From: Platerodrilus igneus
Taxonomy: Eukaryota; Arthropoda; Insecta; Coleoptera; Lycidae
Length of the DNA: 64,000 nucleotides
Direction of reading: 5' to 3'
NCBI GenBank assembly: GCA_036346225.1
Contig: JARFIW010000999.1
Coordinates: 1,223,001-1,287,000 of the forward strand
This document shows positions 21,646 through 31,884 of this stretch, piece after piece (positions within the stretch are counted from its first letter, which is position 1; the number at the start of each line of letters is the position of its first letter). The notes under the pieces were generated by a model, which was not told the DNA's origin, searched no databases, and saw only the letters and a list, made by a program, of their open reading frames with translations. Made by a program: the position numbers and the translations under genes.

Positions 21646-22543
21646 ATTCGTCAGAATCGAAATCGAGAGAAGTATATTGGCAAAAATCTGACGGAATGCC
21701 TTCCAAAATAGAAGCTGAATTAGAACTCCATTTTCGAAGTTCAAAACCAGCCAAATGCAAAAGTCGAATAAGTTGATCTTTAATTTCGTGGGCCGATTGT
21801 ATAGAATCTCCACCGGCGACGAAATCATCAATATATAGATTTGACCGTATAGCCTCAGCGGCTAACGGAAACCTTTTGCCTTCGACAATGGCTAATTGCT
21901 GAAGGGTTTTTAATGAAAGATAAGGCGATGACTTAATACCATAGGTCACTGTATTAAGCTGATAAGTCTGAATGGGTTCTTCTGCGGAGAACCGCCAAAC
22001 AATTAATTGAAACCTTCGATGTTCTTCGGTAACCAAAATTTGTCGATACATTTGGCGAACATCACAAGTAAAAACGAAACGATGAGAGCGAAATTTAAGT
22101 AAAATTGACGAAATGTCATTTTGGAGACTAGGCTCAGCCAATTGAGTGTCATTAAGTGACACGTTGTTTTTAGCCTTTGCAAAGGCGTCAAAAACCACAC
22201 GAATTTTAGAAGTATGACCTTCCTCTTTAAACACAGGGTGATGGGGTAAAAAATAATTATCGTTCCCAACGGGCGGAGAATCGAGTAATGCCATATGACC
22301 CGCATCAAGATAGTCCTGCATGAAATTGTTGTATTGGGCGCGTAGCTCTGGTTGAGCATGCAATTTGCGCTCCAACGAAAATAGTCTTTTTTTAGCCATC
22401 TCAATGCAATTATCAAAAACGGGATAAGTATCGTTGAACGGTAACGCAACAATAAAACGACCGCTAGAGTCACGAGAAAACGTGTTTTCAAAAATCAAAT
22501 CTGCCTTTTCTTCTTCTGGAGAAGTATAAGGCTTGGATGGCAA
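21584..22543 (-). pseudogene. pol: BEL-2 reverse transcriptase
   Basis: Open for 319 codons. Fingers: YFLPHHPVFKEE and SKIRVVFDAFAKA. Motif A: D161 in FTCDVRQMYRQILV. Motif C: YIDD at residues 237-240 in SNLYIDDFVAGGD. The catalytic Asp residues are intact. A frameshift near 22605 separates it from the protease side and another near 21645 from the thumb. In the intact family this enzyme copies the element RNA. Confidence 0.9.
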
Positions 22544-22608
22544 CTCTTCTATCTCCCAAAACTGCCTTAGTGTCTGGTCGATAGGATCTTCTACAGAACT
22601 AAAAATGC

Positions 22609-23274
22609 TTAGACAGTATCAGACTGCAAGCTTTTTGTAGGACCAATAATAGTCCAACCAAAAATTGTATTTATGGCGGCAGGCTGAAGAAATTTGCCAT
22701 GTATAACACCGCCATTGATGATGAACGGATAAACATCTGCTCCAAGGAGCATGTCAATAGTTCCTGGAGAGTTCCAGGTCGGGTCTGCAAAGTGCAGGCC
22801 GCATAAGTGTTCCCAATTATTAGGAACTTCAACGCTAGGTAATTTGCCAGATATTGACGAAAGCACAAAAGTTGTGACTTATAGAGATTTTTCAGAGTCT
22901 AACATAGAGCGAATGGTGCAGCTGACGGCACCCCTATTGACTGCTGAAGTTGTCTGCCCAAGTCCATAAATCGGAACTTGAGAACGTATGCGCGGAAGCC
23001 AAAGTTTGCTCACGCAATCGTCTCGAATAAAGCTAGCTTGAGAGCCAGGGTCTAAGAGTACCCTGATCGGTTTGTATCTACCAGAACGATTTTGAACTTC
23101 CACAACAGCAGTGGAGAGTAAGACAGTAACCCCAGAATTTAAATTCGTCTGTGAAGACAAAACATTTGCCGGAATAGGAGAGGCTAACTGCGTCCTATTG
23201 GCATTTTTATGCATAGGTGTAGCGGTCGGTTCAGCTGAACGGCTAGAAGCAGGTTGCGGTTCAAAATGCAGCAA
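22609..23274 (-). pseudogene. pol: BEL-2 aspartic protease (DUF1758), one stop
   Basis: Two open pieces in one frame, 22879-23274 and 22609-22866, are separated by TAA at 22879-22881. The active site is LLDPGSQASFI with D75 of the first piece, where D-S/C-G is usual and Pro is here. The second piece holds LHFADPTW and MLLGADVYPFI (the DUF1758 C-terminal motif) and ends TIFGWTIIGP. It lies in the same frame as gag, consistent with a single Gag-Pol frame in the ancestor. Confidence 0.87.
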
Positions 23275-23322
23275 GGTATGATGCGGCTTGGCGCAAGTTC
23301 GACAAGAGTTATAGGATTTGCA

Positions 23323-24477
23323 TTACATGGACGCATGGTCTGTTCGTAAGCAATTTAAACAAAGGCGTAAGCGTTTGACAATGTCAAAACGTTCCGTCGG
23401 AGTTTTCTTTAGAAACGATTGACATCTATAAATTAAGTGATTGCCTTTGCAAGAAGGACAATGGTGCGAAAATGAATTCTTTGAGTCACTGGAGCTACTT
23501 GGTGTATCCAGTGAAACTACGTTAGAAGAAACTTTTGTTTTAAATTGAAACGCTGAGGATTTCTTAGGCACTGATGTGTGAGATGTATGGACAGTCGTCG
23601 AATAAGAAACAGGTGCGGTTGAAGAAAAGGTTTTCAACGCTGCACATTGTTGAGTTAAAAAATATCTCAAATCCTCGAAATTGGGTATTTGCTTCGGATC
23701 CGATTGGAGTTCGAAGCATTTTCTAGTGAACGGATCGAGTTTTTCTAAAAGAAAATCGACTAGAATAAAGTTCCAATGTTCAGTGGGAAACTTTAAGTTA
23801 GTTAGAACAGCAAGGTTCTCTGAAAAACAATCAATAAGTGCCCTAAGTTTCTTAGGGTCTTCTGATTTTAAAGGTGGAAAGTCTTTCATAGCTTTCCAAT
23901 GCAAAGTTGCCAATAACCGCGGATTGCTAAATCGCTCACGCAAGGCATTATATGAGATAATAAAATTATCCCCCGAAATGGGTACCGATTTAATAATTTT
24001 CAAAGACTCCCCGCTACAGCAATTAATAAGGTGATTTAATTTTTCGATATTGGTCAGCGATGCAATATTATAGACCAGACTGTCAAATAAATCGATAAAA
24101 GATGCGAATTCCGTTACCTCATTATTAAAATGTGGGAGCTTTAACGGTAACAATTTAGATCCCGTGCTGCTTGGAGCATTTTCAATGATTTGTGGTGCTT
24201 TTATCGTTTCAAGATGCAGCAGTATGCAACAATAAGCGGAATCCACTTCCTTCCGTAAAGCGTTGTAATTCAATAATTCTACCTCGTCACAGGATGCTAA
24301 GACAACAACTAAAACCCTGTTAAAATTGGAGTAAATGTCATTGACTCCCCTTGTTTGAATATGGAACAACGTTTTTAAACTTGAATTACTTTGTATAGCG
24401 TTGCCAAGTTCCAACATTTCCATAATGCGTATTTTCAGTAATTCGAGCTCTGCTACATGTGTTTTCTTCGGAGCCAT
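23323..24477 (-). CDS. gag: BEL-2 Gag
   Basis: 384 codons from ATG 24477. Residues about 110-260 form the DUF1759 capsid-like domain (LKLPHFNNEVTEFASFIDLF, NIEKLNHLINCCSGE, PLKSEDPKKLRALID). A CPSCKGNHLIYRC zinc knuckle starts at residue 340. A second cysteine set begins with CLNC and is cut by TAA at 23323-23325, after which CKSYNSCRTC continues in frame towards the protease. So this stop truncates an originally longer Gag-Pol. The N-terminal half is helical and lacks a signal peptide. It packages the element RNA. Confidence 0.9.
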   Translation of the reverse strand: MAPKKTHVAELELLKIRIMEMLELGNAIQSNSSLKTLFHIQTRGVNDIYSNFNRVLVVVLASCDEVELLNYNALRKEVDSAYCCILLHLETIKAPQIIENAPSSTGSKLLPLKLPHFNNEVTEFASFIDLFDSLVYNIASLTNIEKLNHLINCCSGESLKIIKSVPISGDNFIISYNALRERFSNPRLLATLHWKAMKDFPPLKSEDPKKLRALIDCFSENLAVLTNLKFPTEHWNFILVDFLLEKLDPFTRKCFELQSDPKQIPNFEDLRYFLTQQCAALKTFSSTAPVSYSTTVHTSHTSVPKKSSAFQFKTKVSSNVVSLDTPSSSSDSKNSFSHHCPSCKGNHLIYRCQSFLKKTPTERFDIVKRLRLCLNCLRTDHASM

Positions 24478-25199
24478 AGTGACTGTTATTCTGAAAGACC
24501 TACAATAAATGCTGTAAAACGGTAACCGCTCAGATGTGCGCTGAGAAATATTAAAATATTATGAGTTGTTCAAGGCACGAAAAATGTAAAATAGCGCATA
24601 AATCGATAAATCACGTTTATGACTATTGGCCTGCAATGGGGTCTTAAGCAACACGTGGAAAACTAAGGGTTTGTTAAACAAAGCGTTACGATAAAATTTA
24701 CAGTTTACGGTTACGGTCGGCCTTTACATCAAAGCTCACAGGAACGTTTAAACATGTGGCTTAACATATTGCAAGAAAAATGCAGCTTTTACATTCTATT
24801 TCTCCTGCAAATGTGTTCAATATTTTACCGCAAACCGACTGAAAGGTTGTATGTAATACAAAACGTGCAATGGCTTTTACACAAAGCAAATCCCTTTACC
24901 TTGCTGTGTGTTTTATATGCCGCTAAAATAAATTTAAGACTGAAAACTAACAAATTTGATGCTAAAGTATTTGTTTGTAACTAAACGCTTGTTGGTTTAA
25001 TTACGGCGAAATCGCTTAATTTAGTTTAAAGACAGTATAAATAATATTTACACATTTTAACCCGCTAAATATGGGCTTTAAGACAAATTTAAAGCTAAAA
25101 TAATTGATTCAAAAACGCTCGCTGGAATGCAAAATAATATTTAATTTAGGACATGCGTATAAAGCATAGAACTAGTGAAATTCGGATCGTTTGGACCAA
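24478..25199 (-). other. BEL-2 leader with primer-binding site
   Basis: About 720 bp between the 5' LTR and gag. On the minus strand the bases directly after the LTR read ttggtccaaacgatcc, the likely tRNA primer site. No other gene is seen; short open frames here have no recognisable content. Confidence 0.7.
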
Positions 25200-25598
25200 T
25201 AGATGTATGGGATGAATGAGCTGATATAGATATGATAATTATAGGGAAGGACCAATTGCTTTTTGTAGCAATACCGATGGCAGTGGAGCGGTTATGTAAT
25301 AACTAAAACAACTACAACAAACTACTTAAGGAAGGGTATAAATACCTTAAAGCCTGTGCCGCTGTGGGCAATAAACGTCACACACAAAAGGTTTAACGGA
25401 CACCAAGAACACGCACGTTCGGGTGATGGTGTCGCTTCCAAAAGCTCTGATACAACTACCTTCTGCAACGGTTCGAGTACGACTGTCACTTCACGCACTC
25501 CCACTGTCGGCATAAATGTTTCACTAAAACTGTAGGATACCCGCACGAATAGTATTTATTGTCACCAATACCAATAAATGTTCGATGATGACGTAACA
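25200..25598 (-). repeat. BEL-2 5' LTR
   Basis: Same length as the 3' LTR and nearly identical. The outer end TGTTACGTC is intact on the minus strand; the inner end reads ATCTA instead of ATCCA. It holds the element promoter, with ggtatttatacc as a possible TATA region. Confidence 0.92.
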
Positions 25599-26235
25599 AA
25601 TACTATTAGCTATTAGTAAGTTTTTCTTTTTTAAAAACATTTTTCTAGCTTGAGCTATTCTAGCTACTATATCCCTTCTGCTACGTCCATCCTTTGTAAT
25701 TATACTACCTAAATAGCAAAATTCATCTACCTCCTCTAACTCGGTATTACCTATTTTTAATTTTGGTTTAGAACTAGTCTGTAATTCACTTGTCATTATC
25801 TTTGTCTTTACTGAGTTAATTCTCATACTATAGGTACTCCGTAGTATCTCATCTAAAATATTTATAAACTCTCCTAACTCTTTTCTAGACTCTGCTATAA
25901 TGGCTATATCATTTGCAAAACGTAACATGTCTATTTTCTGTCCCTGTACACTAATACCTATCTCTTTCCTCTCTCTAGCTAAGCTAAGTTTAAAGCTTCC
26001 TCAATATAAACATTAAAAATCAAGGGAGATAGTATACAACCCTGTCTAACACCAATTCTAATCTTAGCTTCCTTTTCTATTTCATCAAATCTAATTACTA
26101 CGCTTTGGTTTTTATATAGACTGTAAATAATTTTTCTATCCCTATGAGAGACTCCTATTTCTCGCAAAACCCTGAACATAACAATCCAATTAACCCTATC
26201 AAATGCTTTTTCTAAATCTACAAACGCGAAATGAG
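25599..26235 (-). pseudogene. LINE-2 RT, C-terminal half, catalytic Asp changed
   Basis: The pieces 26179-25979 and 25928-25599 are in line. Between 26236 and 26180 the frame reads FAFVDLEKAFDRVNW (RT motif A). Then come GVRQGCILSPLIFNVYIEEALNL, a TAG near 25980, and MLRFANDIAIIAESRKEL. The last is motif C, normally FADD, with the first Asp replaced by Asn. FCYLGSIITKDGRSRRDI and FLKKKNLLIANSI follow up to the BEL-2 junction. Loss of that Asp should abolish RT activity regardless of the stops. Confidence 0.87.
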
Positions 26236-26239
26236 TCTT

Positions 26240-26822
26240 TTATTTTTTGTAACCTTTTTCGATAATTACCTTAATCATTAGTATCGGTTCTCTAGTCCCT
26301 CTGTCTTTACGAAAACCATATTGGTCTTCGCCTAAATAATTCTCAGTCAAAGCTTCTACTCTATTTTTAATTATTATTGTTAGTATTTTGGAAGCATGAG
26401 AAGTTAAACTAATCGTTCTAAAATTCTCACACCTATCAGCTCCTGACTTTTTTGGGATTGGGATAATAATATTTTGTTCAAAATCTATTGGAACCTCACC
26501 TGTGTCATATATTACTTTTACTAGTTCATACAATCTGTCTAAAGTTTTCTGACTTGCATATTTTATTAGTTCTGCGGGAATATCGTCTATCCCTGGCGCT
26601 TTGTTTAGTTTAAGATTCCGAACAGCTCTATCAAATTCCTCTCTTAATATTGAGAACCCTATTTCTACATCCTCGTCTTGGTCGTTCTCTAACTCATCCA
26701 TATCGTCTCCCTTATATAAATCTTCTAAATATCTTTTCCATCTGTCTGCTACCTCAACTTTATTTATTAAAAGCTCATTATTCTCGTCTCTAATACCATT
26801 ATATTTTTTCCTATCTTTTTAA
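26240..26822 (-). pseudogene. LINE-2 RT, N-terminal half
   Basis: Open from 26701 to 26240 (153 codons): FDRAVRNLKLNKAPGIDDIP, then VPIDFEQNIIIPIPKK, RCENFRTISLTSHASKIL and GEDQYGFRKDRGTREPI. These are RT motifs 0-2a. A TAA at 26240-26242 stops the frame, and the RT continues in the same frame just past it. Upstream to 26822 a neighbouring frame holds the KVEVADRWKRYLEDLY block. Confidence 0.88.
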
Positions 26823-27228
26823 CTGCCCTGTAAGCCCTGTCTGTCTTACTTACTCTCAAATCATCTTGTATTCCCTTACAATTCTCCTCCATCCATTTAT
26901 ATCTAGCTTTTTTACACTCATGTACTATCTTATTTCTAACTGTATTATATTTTTGCTTACTTTCACTATCCACTTCTCTGAAAGGTTTAAGCTTTCTTAT
27001 ATTCTCTATTAAATCTAATATCTCCTTTGTTACTCAGGGTTTTCTCGCTTCTATTATTTTCTTATCTATAGTCTGTGTTGCTGTATCATGTACAGTCAGT
27101 TTTATTTCTTTCCATCTATTTTCTATGTTCCCTCCTACAGCTCTTATTATCTAATACTTGTTTATATTCCTCTTTTACCCTACTATCATTAAGCTTACCT
27201 AGATCCCATCTCTCTCTTTTAACCTTTC
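26823..27228 (-). pseudogene. LINE-2 linker between endonuclease and RT
   Basis: The open piece 26973-26767 reads KYNTVRNKIVHECKKARYKW and MEENCKGIQDDLRVSKTDRA, the usual basic, helical linker. The stretch towards 27228 is in broken frames (KLRKVKRERWDL-like and LKPFREVDSES-like segments), which breaks the link between endonuclease and RT. Confidence 0.75.
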
Positions 27229-28077
27229 TCAATTTTTTGAATATTGTTTACACTTCATTTTAACTAAGTTATGATCGCTATCTATGTCAGCCCCTGGATA
27301 ACTACGACAGTTTCTAAATCTTTGTTTAACTAAAATATAATCTATTTGGTATCTAGCCCTATCACCTGGCGCTTTCCAGGTATATCTTCTCCTAACATGT
27401 TGTTCGAATAGGGTGTTTACAGTTACTAATCTATGTTCCTGGCAAAACTCAACTAATCTTTCTCCTCTATCATTTCGTCTGCCATACCCAAATTTTCCTA
27501 CCATTTTTCCCTCACTACCTTCTCCCACTGACGCATTAAAATCGCCCATAACTATTAAATTCTCATCTCCTTTGATTTTTCTCACTTTACTATTTATATC
27601 TTCGTATACCTTTTCTACTTCCTCATCCTCGTACTGAGTTGTTGGCATGTAAACCTGTACCAAAACAGTGTCTGTTGGTTTTGTACTCAATCTAACCATA
27701 ACTATTCTATCACTAAATTGTAAGTACTGTTTAACTTTATGCCCTAATCTTTTACCTAACACTATTCCTACTCCTGCCTGTCCATTAGTTGCAGAAGTTG
27801 TAATTATTCTATAATTATCTTTCCAGAAGTCATTACTAACTGGCCATCTCACCTCACTAATACCTAAAATGTCCAGCTTTCCCTTTCTCATTTCGACTAA
27901 TAAATTCGTTAACTTATCTACTCTAAGTAATGACCTTACATTCCAAGTCCCTATCACTAAATCGAACTGTTGTTTTATATTCTTACGATGACGAGCCCCA
28001 AGTACCCCCTCCCGGAGATCCGAATAAAGGAGTATTTTACCTCCGGACAAGAATTTTACTTGTGAGCTCTCCATCAT
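27229..28077 (-). CDS. LINE-2 APE-type endonuclease domain
   Basis: 282 open codons. All signature motifs are present: IGTWNVRSL (N46), LGISEVRW (E75), VQVYMPT, VMGDFNASVG (D179, N181), YTWKAPGDRARYQIDYILV and DIDSDHNLV (D268, H269). This domain nicks target DNA to start reverse transcription, and in databases it is often mislabelled as craniofacial development protein 2. The first 30 residues are variable. The frame ends at a stop where the linker begins, so the ORF2 protein is truncated, though the domain itself looks intact. Confidence 0.92.
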   Translation of the reverse strand: MMESSQVKFLSGGKILLYSDLREGVLGARHRKNIKQQFDLVIGTWNVRSLLRVDKLTNLLVEMRKGKLDILGISEVRWPVSNDFWKDNYRIITTSATNGQAGVGIVLGKRLGHKVKQYLQFSDRIVMVRLSTKPTDTVLVQVYMPTTQYEDEEVEKVYEDINSKVRKIKGDENLIVMGDFNASVGEGSEGKMVGKFGYGRRNDRGERLVEFCQEHRLVTVNTLFEQHVRRRYTWKAPGDRARYQIDYILVKQRFRNCRSYPGADIDSDHNLVKMKCKQYSKN

Positions 28078-28345
28078 ATATATTTAGTGTTTTAGGCCAC
28101 GCACACCTGGGAAATATTGTGGTAGGTTTCCATATCTTTCCACAACGCAGTTTTTAAAGATTTTAGCAAAAAGTCGTATTCGTCACGGCCAACCCCCAAC
28201 AAGCTTGTAAATTGTTAAAGATCGCCCGAGACCAATCGACCCTCCTCCAATATCTTTTAGCCAGCAAGACTGCTGCCCCTTGCTGCGCCTTTTAATCGCC
28301 TTTTACGATAAGCAGACTTACTGTAGTAGTATTATTTATCCCCTA

Positions 28346-28934
28346 CTATAGGGATGTTTATTAATTACAAAACGAATATCTTTTAGAATATGTTATTGTA
28401 TTTACCCGTATTTTATATACAATTGAGTACTCCCATAATAAAATATAGATGGGACTCTTTGAAAAACGCGCTCCTTTGCATAGAACATAGTAGATTCCAT
28501 TATTCTTATCTTAGAACGATTCTTTTGTCATTAAGTTATGGAATAAGAATGAAAACTCTTTTCAGTCACGGTTTTTATGCATTTGTATTTTCTATACCGG
28601 GCGTTTTTACAAATACGGTTTTCTATTCAAAGATGTATCTACATAATTGGGATTTTTCTTGAAAGCTCCTGAATTATCTGAAATTAACGGATGTTTTCCT
28701 ATTTACAAATTTATGCTTAATTAACGCGCAAGCGTTACAACTTTTTGTACTAAAGAAACATGGCTTTTTGTATGCTACTGATGTGCTTCAAAAATAATGT
28801 GGATAATAAATTAACAAAATTATGAACGATTTTTATAGTTTTGTAAAATATAAATTAATTCATTCTACATTTCATCCATTTCTTGATCTTTTCAGTGAAA
28901 CGTCTGTGAAGTGCGAGTTTATAAAATCGTTTAA
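28346..28934. other. AT-rich spacer, nothing recognised
   Basis: Lies between the LINE-2 5' end and repeat R-A copy 2. Short open frames have no recognisable content. Confidence 0.5.
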
Positions 28935-29330
28935 ACTTGAAAGTAAAATGACTTCAATTCTCTTAGATCTTGTAACACATTTTGTAATAAGAAGCGAGAG
29001 TAATTCTTCAGATTATGTTTTTCGTTGTGATATAGTTATTGCACATCTTATCGTCGTGGCAGCAGGAGGTTCACAAATGACTTCATAAGGATTACATCTT
29101 CTCTTACTGTTCTGAATTGCGGAAAATGTCGCATTTGCGTTAGTCGTTTCTTTTAGTACGTTGGCATTCATTTATTTACCAAATTTCGTGTAATCCTGTG
29201 TGATGGGAGATGTGACAGCTGCTGGAACATACCACGGTTTCAAATATTATTTGATACTAAAAATACACGAGGCGTAAGAGGAGTTTTTAAGGAAAATTAA
29301 ATCAGGTGCACTGAAATTGCTCTTTTATGT
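28935..29330 (+). repeat. Dispersed repeat family R-A, copy 2
   Basis: Counterpart of 795-1190, same orientation. Shared blocks include cagcaggaggt, ttagtcgtttcttttag, gtgtaatcctgtgtgatggga and gacagctgctggaaca. Non-coding. Confidence 0.6.
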
Positions 29331-29917
29331 CCAAGGTATTTAGAAAGAGCTTTTTTTCCTAAATACATTTTGTAAATTTTTAAATATATGGAACGCGAAT
29401 TGAATTTGCTACCTCAAAGAATTTTAAACATATTTAAACACTACTGTAAAACGAAATGATTTGCTAATCTTTGAAATGATTACGGAGAGAAATGTTACCT
29501 ACTCTTGCAATCGGGGATTTCTAGGGAAAGGCCCCAGAAAGAATAACAAAACGATGCCAAAACCTAAGATTAGGAAAGTGATTCTGGCTTAAGATTCACA
29601 TGAGAACTAAGAATACACTAGTGATAAAAACCTAAAATAAACGTTATAACAAGGACACTACTTGGACACTACCTGAAAACTGCTAGCTGAAGGAAATGAT
29701 TCCAAAATTAAATGTTGCCTGCATATTAATCACGCCTCTAGGTAATTGCAATGTAATTTATTACAACAAATCTGGAACTATCATCTTCACATTGGCTGTG
29801 AAAAATACCAATATATGACTATTATACAATTACGTCTTCATTACAAGAACATATAAACATTATTAAACAAAAGTACAACCAAATATATCACAAAATTACT
29901 ATCTAATCTCTTAAGCT
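29331..29917. other. AT-rich spacer, nothing recognised
   Basis: No gene or repeat that I can support. Confidence 0.5.
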
Positions 29918-30460
29918 TGTTACATGCCAAACTGGTCATGTATCATGTTTTAGGTTTAGAGATACCTTGTAGGTTAATTGCCACGTATTTTTGAAATGAT
30001 ACTCTAACTTCCGCCGTTGCTGACAGTCGAGGCTGCGCAGAAGGAATGCGGATGTGCGCGAGTGCAGGAAGCGACATTAAGCAACGAGACATGAACTAAG
30101 CAACAAGTATCTAAGTGCAGTGTAGCTTTAAAGAAAAACAGGTATGTAGTTCCCTTGCCCCCCCCCTATCGTTCCGCTACCTCATTTTCTTTCAAACCCC
30201 TACGAGATGCAATAGAAGTTCAGAGACAGATAATAATTTGATGTTCAACACGGCGTAATCACAACAACCCTTAACCACGTGGTGGACCTTGAGATGAAGT
30301 TCCGAAATATACACATCACGTAAGTAATTTGAATTTTACCTAGAATGTGCACGTAAATTGACTTAGACAGCGATTGCATCATCCGGTAAAAACGTGGTCG
30401 GTATAGCTTATAATAACGGTGTTAGAGCCACGCCTAAATTGTGACGTGGTAAATGTAACA
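29918..30460 (+). mobile_element. Solo LTR, family L1, 543 bp, TSD AGCT
   Basis: Starts TGTTACATGCCAAACTGG, ends ATGTAACA, and is flanked by AGCT at 29914-29917 and 30461-30464. Close relative of 3533-4093, with the shared ctgcgcagaaggaatgcggatgtgcgcgag block and the cgattgcatcatccggtaaaaacgtgg block. No internal retroelement is attached. Confidence 0.88.
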
Positions 30461-31034
30461 AGCTAATCACAAAATTGTATTTAAGGTACGTTTATCAGTT
30501 CATGCAATTAATTAAAAGTGTTTATTCATTTACAATTATTTTAGGTTATGGTTTCAGAGGTTTTCATAAATACCTAATAAGCTATTTTTGACTGTAGATA
30601 ACTCGGATACCAGTAAAAGTCTTATCTCGTGGGACTTCAAAAGAAACAAATTTTTCGGAATTTACATGGTTTTTGTCGAACATAAAGTTGTCAATTTAAT
30701 GAAACCAAAATTTTCCTAAAATTAAAAGTAATCAACCTGGTGGGGTATTATCTGAACTTTAATGACTAATTGCATTGATCAGTTCGATATCTGTTCTTCA
30801 AGGTTAACAGCACCTACTCAAGTTGCATGTTCTCTTTTGATGGTAATCATGAAGTGCTTAAGCAAAAAGCTTTTCCTCAATAAAATAATTCGAAATTATT
30901 TTCAGCAGAATTTGGACAAATGTTTTAAGATGAACCTTTAACTAGAAGCAGAAGAAGGGATTTTTTATTTTTTGAATAGCATAATTTTGCGTGTTAAATT
31001 TCTTTGCTCTAAGACGATGTCATAGACGCCAGCG
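30461..31034. other. AT-rich spacer, nothing recognised
   Basis: No supported feature between the solo LTR and the errantivirus-like cluster. Confidence 0.5.
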
Positions 31035-31588
31035 GGTTATGTATCCCCCAATCAATATATATACAAATAAATAGAATTTATTAAGAATTATTAGAAAATT
31101 ATTAAAGAAACTTAAGTTAAACGCAACATTGTATTTCAAGGATAAAATAAGAAAGTTTATTAAAAGTTCACAAGCAAGCTGCTAGAACGGATGTGATACA
31201 TTGTATTTCAGACACTGTAGGTGCAGGTCACAGACGATTAAGAAACCGCAATTACCTAGAAATTAATATTGTTACATTGTATAATGAATAGAATTAAGAA
31301 ATAAGCAGGCATGAGCTCTGCAAGTTCCCACAGACATGTGAAGGACAGGGACAACATAAATACTCCGGGAGCCCCAAGACCATCAGTCTTGAGTATTTTG
31401 GTTTAACATTGTCGTTTGCTTAGCTACCGCCCTAGTTTTAATTCAATTATTATTTTATTTCGACTTAGGATAATTATAATCAAGTTTTTCAAAATTCCAT
31501 TGTAATTTCTGTTTAAGGAATAAAATTTGTTACGAGAAGTTTGGAAGAAGTTTTTAAAAAGACCGCTTCCAATGTCCGAAACGTAACT
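31035..31588 (+). repeat. Errantivirus-like LTR 1 and adjacent primer site
   Basis: Begins ggttatgtatcccccaatc and ends acgtaact; tggcacagtcgatagga at 31589 is the likely primer-binding site. It carries tgagctctgcaagttcccacag and ggacaacataaata blocks shared with LTRs 2 and 3. It is about 75-80% like LTR 2 by eye. Confidence 0.82.
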
Positions 31589-31641
31589 GGCACAGTCGAT
31601 AGGATCCAGAAAGGCACTACGAATCCAAAATCGGAGAACTG

Positions 31642-31843
31642 GTGACCAAGAATTTCAATTCCCAATCTGAAAGAACCCAAACAAAGTTGAACGAGGTACA
31701 AGAATCGACCGAACCCAACCAAACAAATTTGGACAAGGTACAAGAATCGACCGAACCCAAAGAAACCAACGTGGACAAGGTACAAAAATCGACCGGTCCC
31801 ATAGCCAGAAAACAAAAGAAAACGACGATGAAATTATGTAAGT
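31642..31843 (+). other. Errantivirus-like leader: 42-bp tandem repeats and conserved splice donor
   Basis: A 42-bp unit (ggtacaagaatcgaccgaaccca...) occurs three times at about 31695, 31737 and 31779. It gives an open frame with VQESTEPNQTNLDK-type repeats, 31642-31884. The block ends at aattatGTAAGT (31838-31843). The second leader has the same layout, with repeats at 34318-34440 and GTAAGT at 34484-34489. Conservation of the GTAAGT suggests the splice donor used for env mRNA; the repeat peptide may be incidental. Confidence 0.5.
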
Positions 31844-31884
31844 TTATTATCCTAAACCAATTATTCTCTTTACAAATTTATTGA

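Larger units (their letters stand above)
18673..25598 (-). mobile_element. BEL-2: complete BEL/Pao LTR retrotransposon, TSD AATAC
   Basis: Two 399-bp LTRs face the same way (18673-19071 and 25200-25598) and are flanked by AATAC at 18668-18672 and 25599-25603. The 5-bp duplication, the order gag-protease-RT-RNase H-integrase and the DUF1759/DUF1758/DUF5641 family features identify BEL/Pao. It sits inside LINE-2, whose frame rejoins when the element is removed. The LTRs differ at about 8 of 399 sites by eye. The coding region has two in-frame stops and several frameshifts, so it is not autonomous as read. Confidence 0.93.
25599..28345 (-). mobile_element. LINE-2: near full-length APE-type LINE, part upstream of BEL-2
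   Basis: Endonuclease, linker and RT are in order on the minus strand; the C-terminus lies beyond BEL-2 at 18196-18672. A GC-richer leader at about 28078-28345 (taagtctgcttatcgtaaaaggcg on minus) precedes the first ATG. This puts the copy at or near full length, about 3.2 kb without BEL-2. The family is the endonuclease-RT LINE type common in insects; RTE-like is my best guess. At least two stops and some shifts are present. Confidence 0.85.

Noticed and set aside
22003..22491. 162-codon minus-strand frame overlapping BEL-2 RT
   Set aside because: It is an alternative frame of the RT, which has the recognisable motifs.
27229..28077. Possible host craniofacial development protein 2-like gene
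   Set aside because: That database name is routinely applied to LINE endonucleases; here it is followed by LINE linker and RT on the same strand.
28822..29088. 88-codon plus-strand frame across repeat R-A copy 2
   Set aside because: The same region in copy 1 is not open, and nothing in the translation is recognisable.
31513..31815. 100-codon minus-strand frame with repeated FGRFLYLVQ-like units
   Set aside because: It is the shadow of the 42-bp repeats in the errantivirus-like leader, on the wrong strand.
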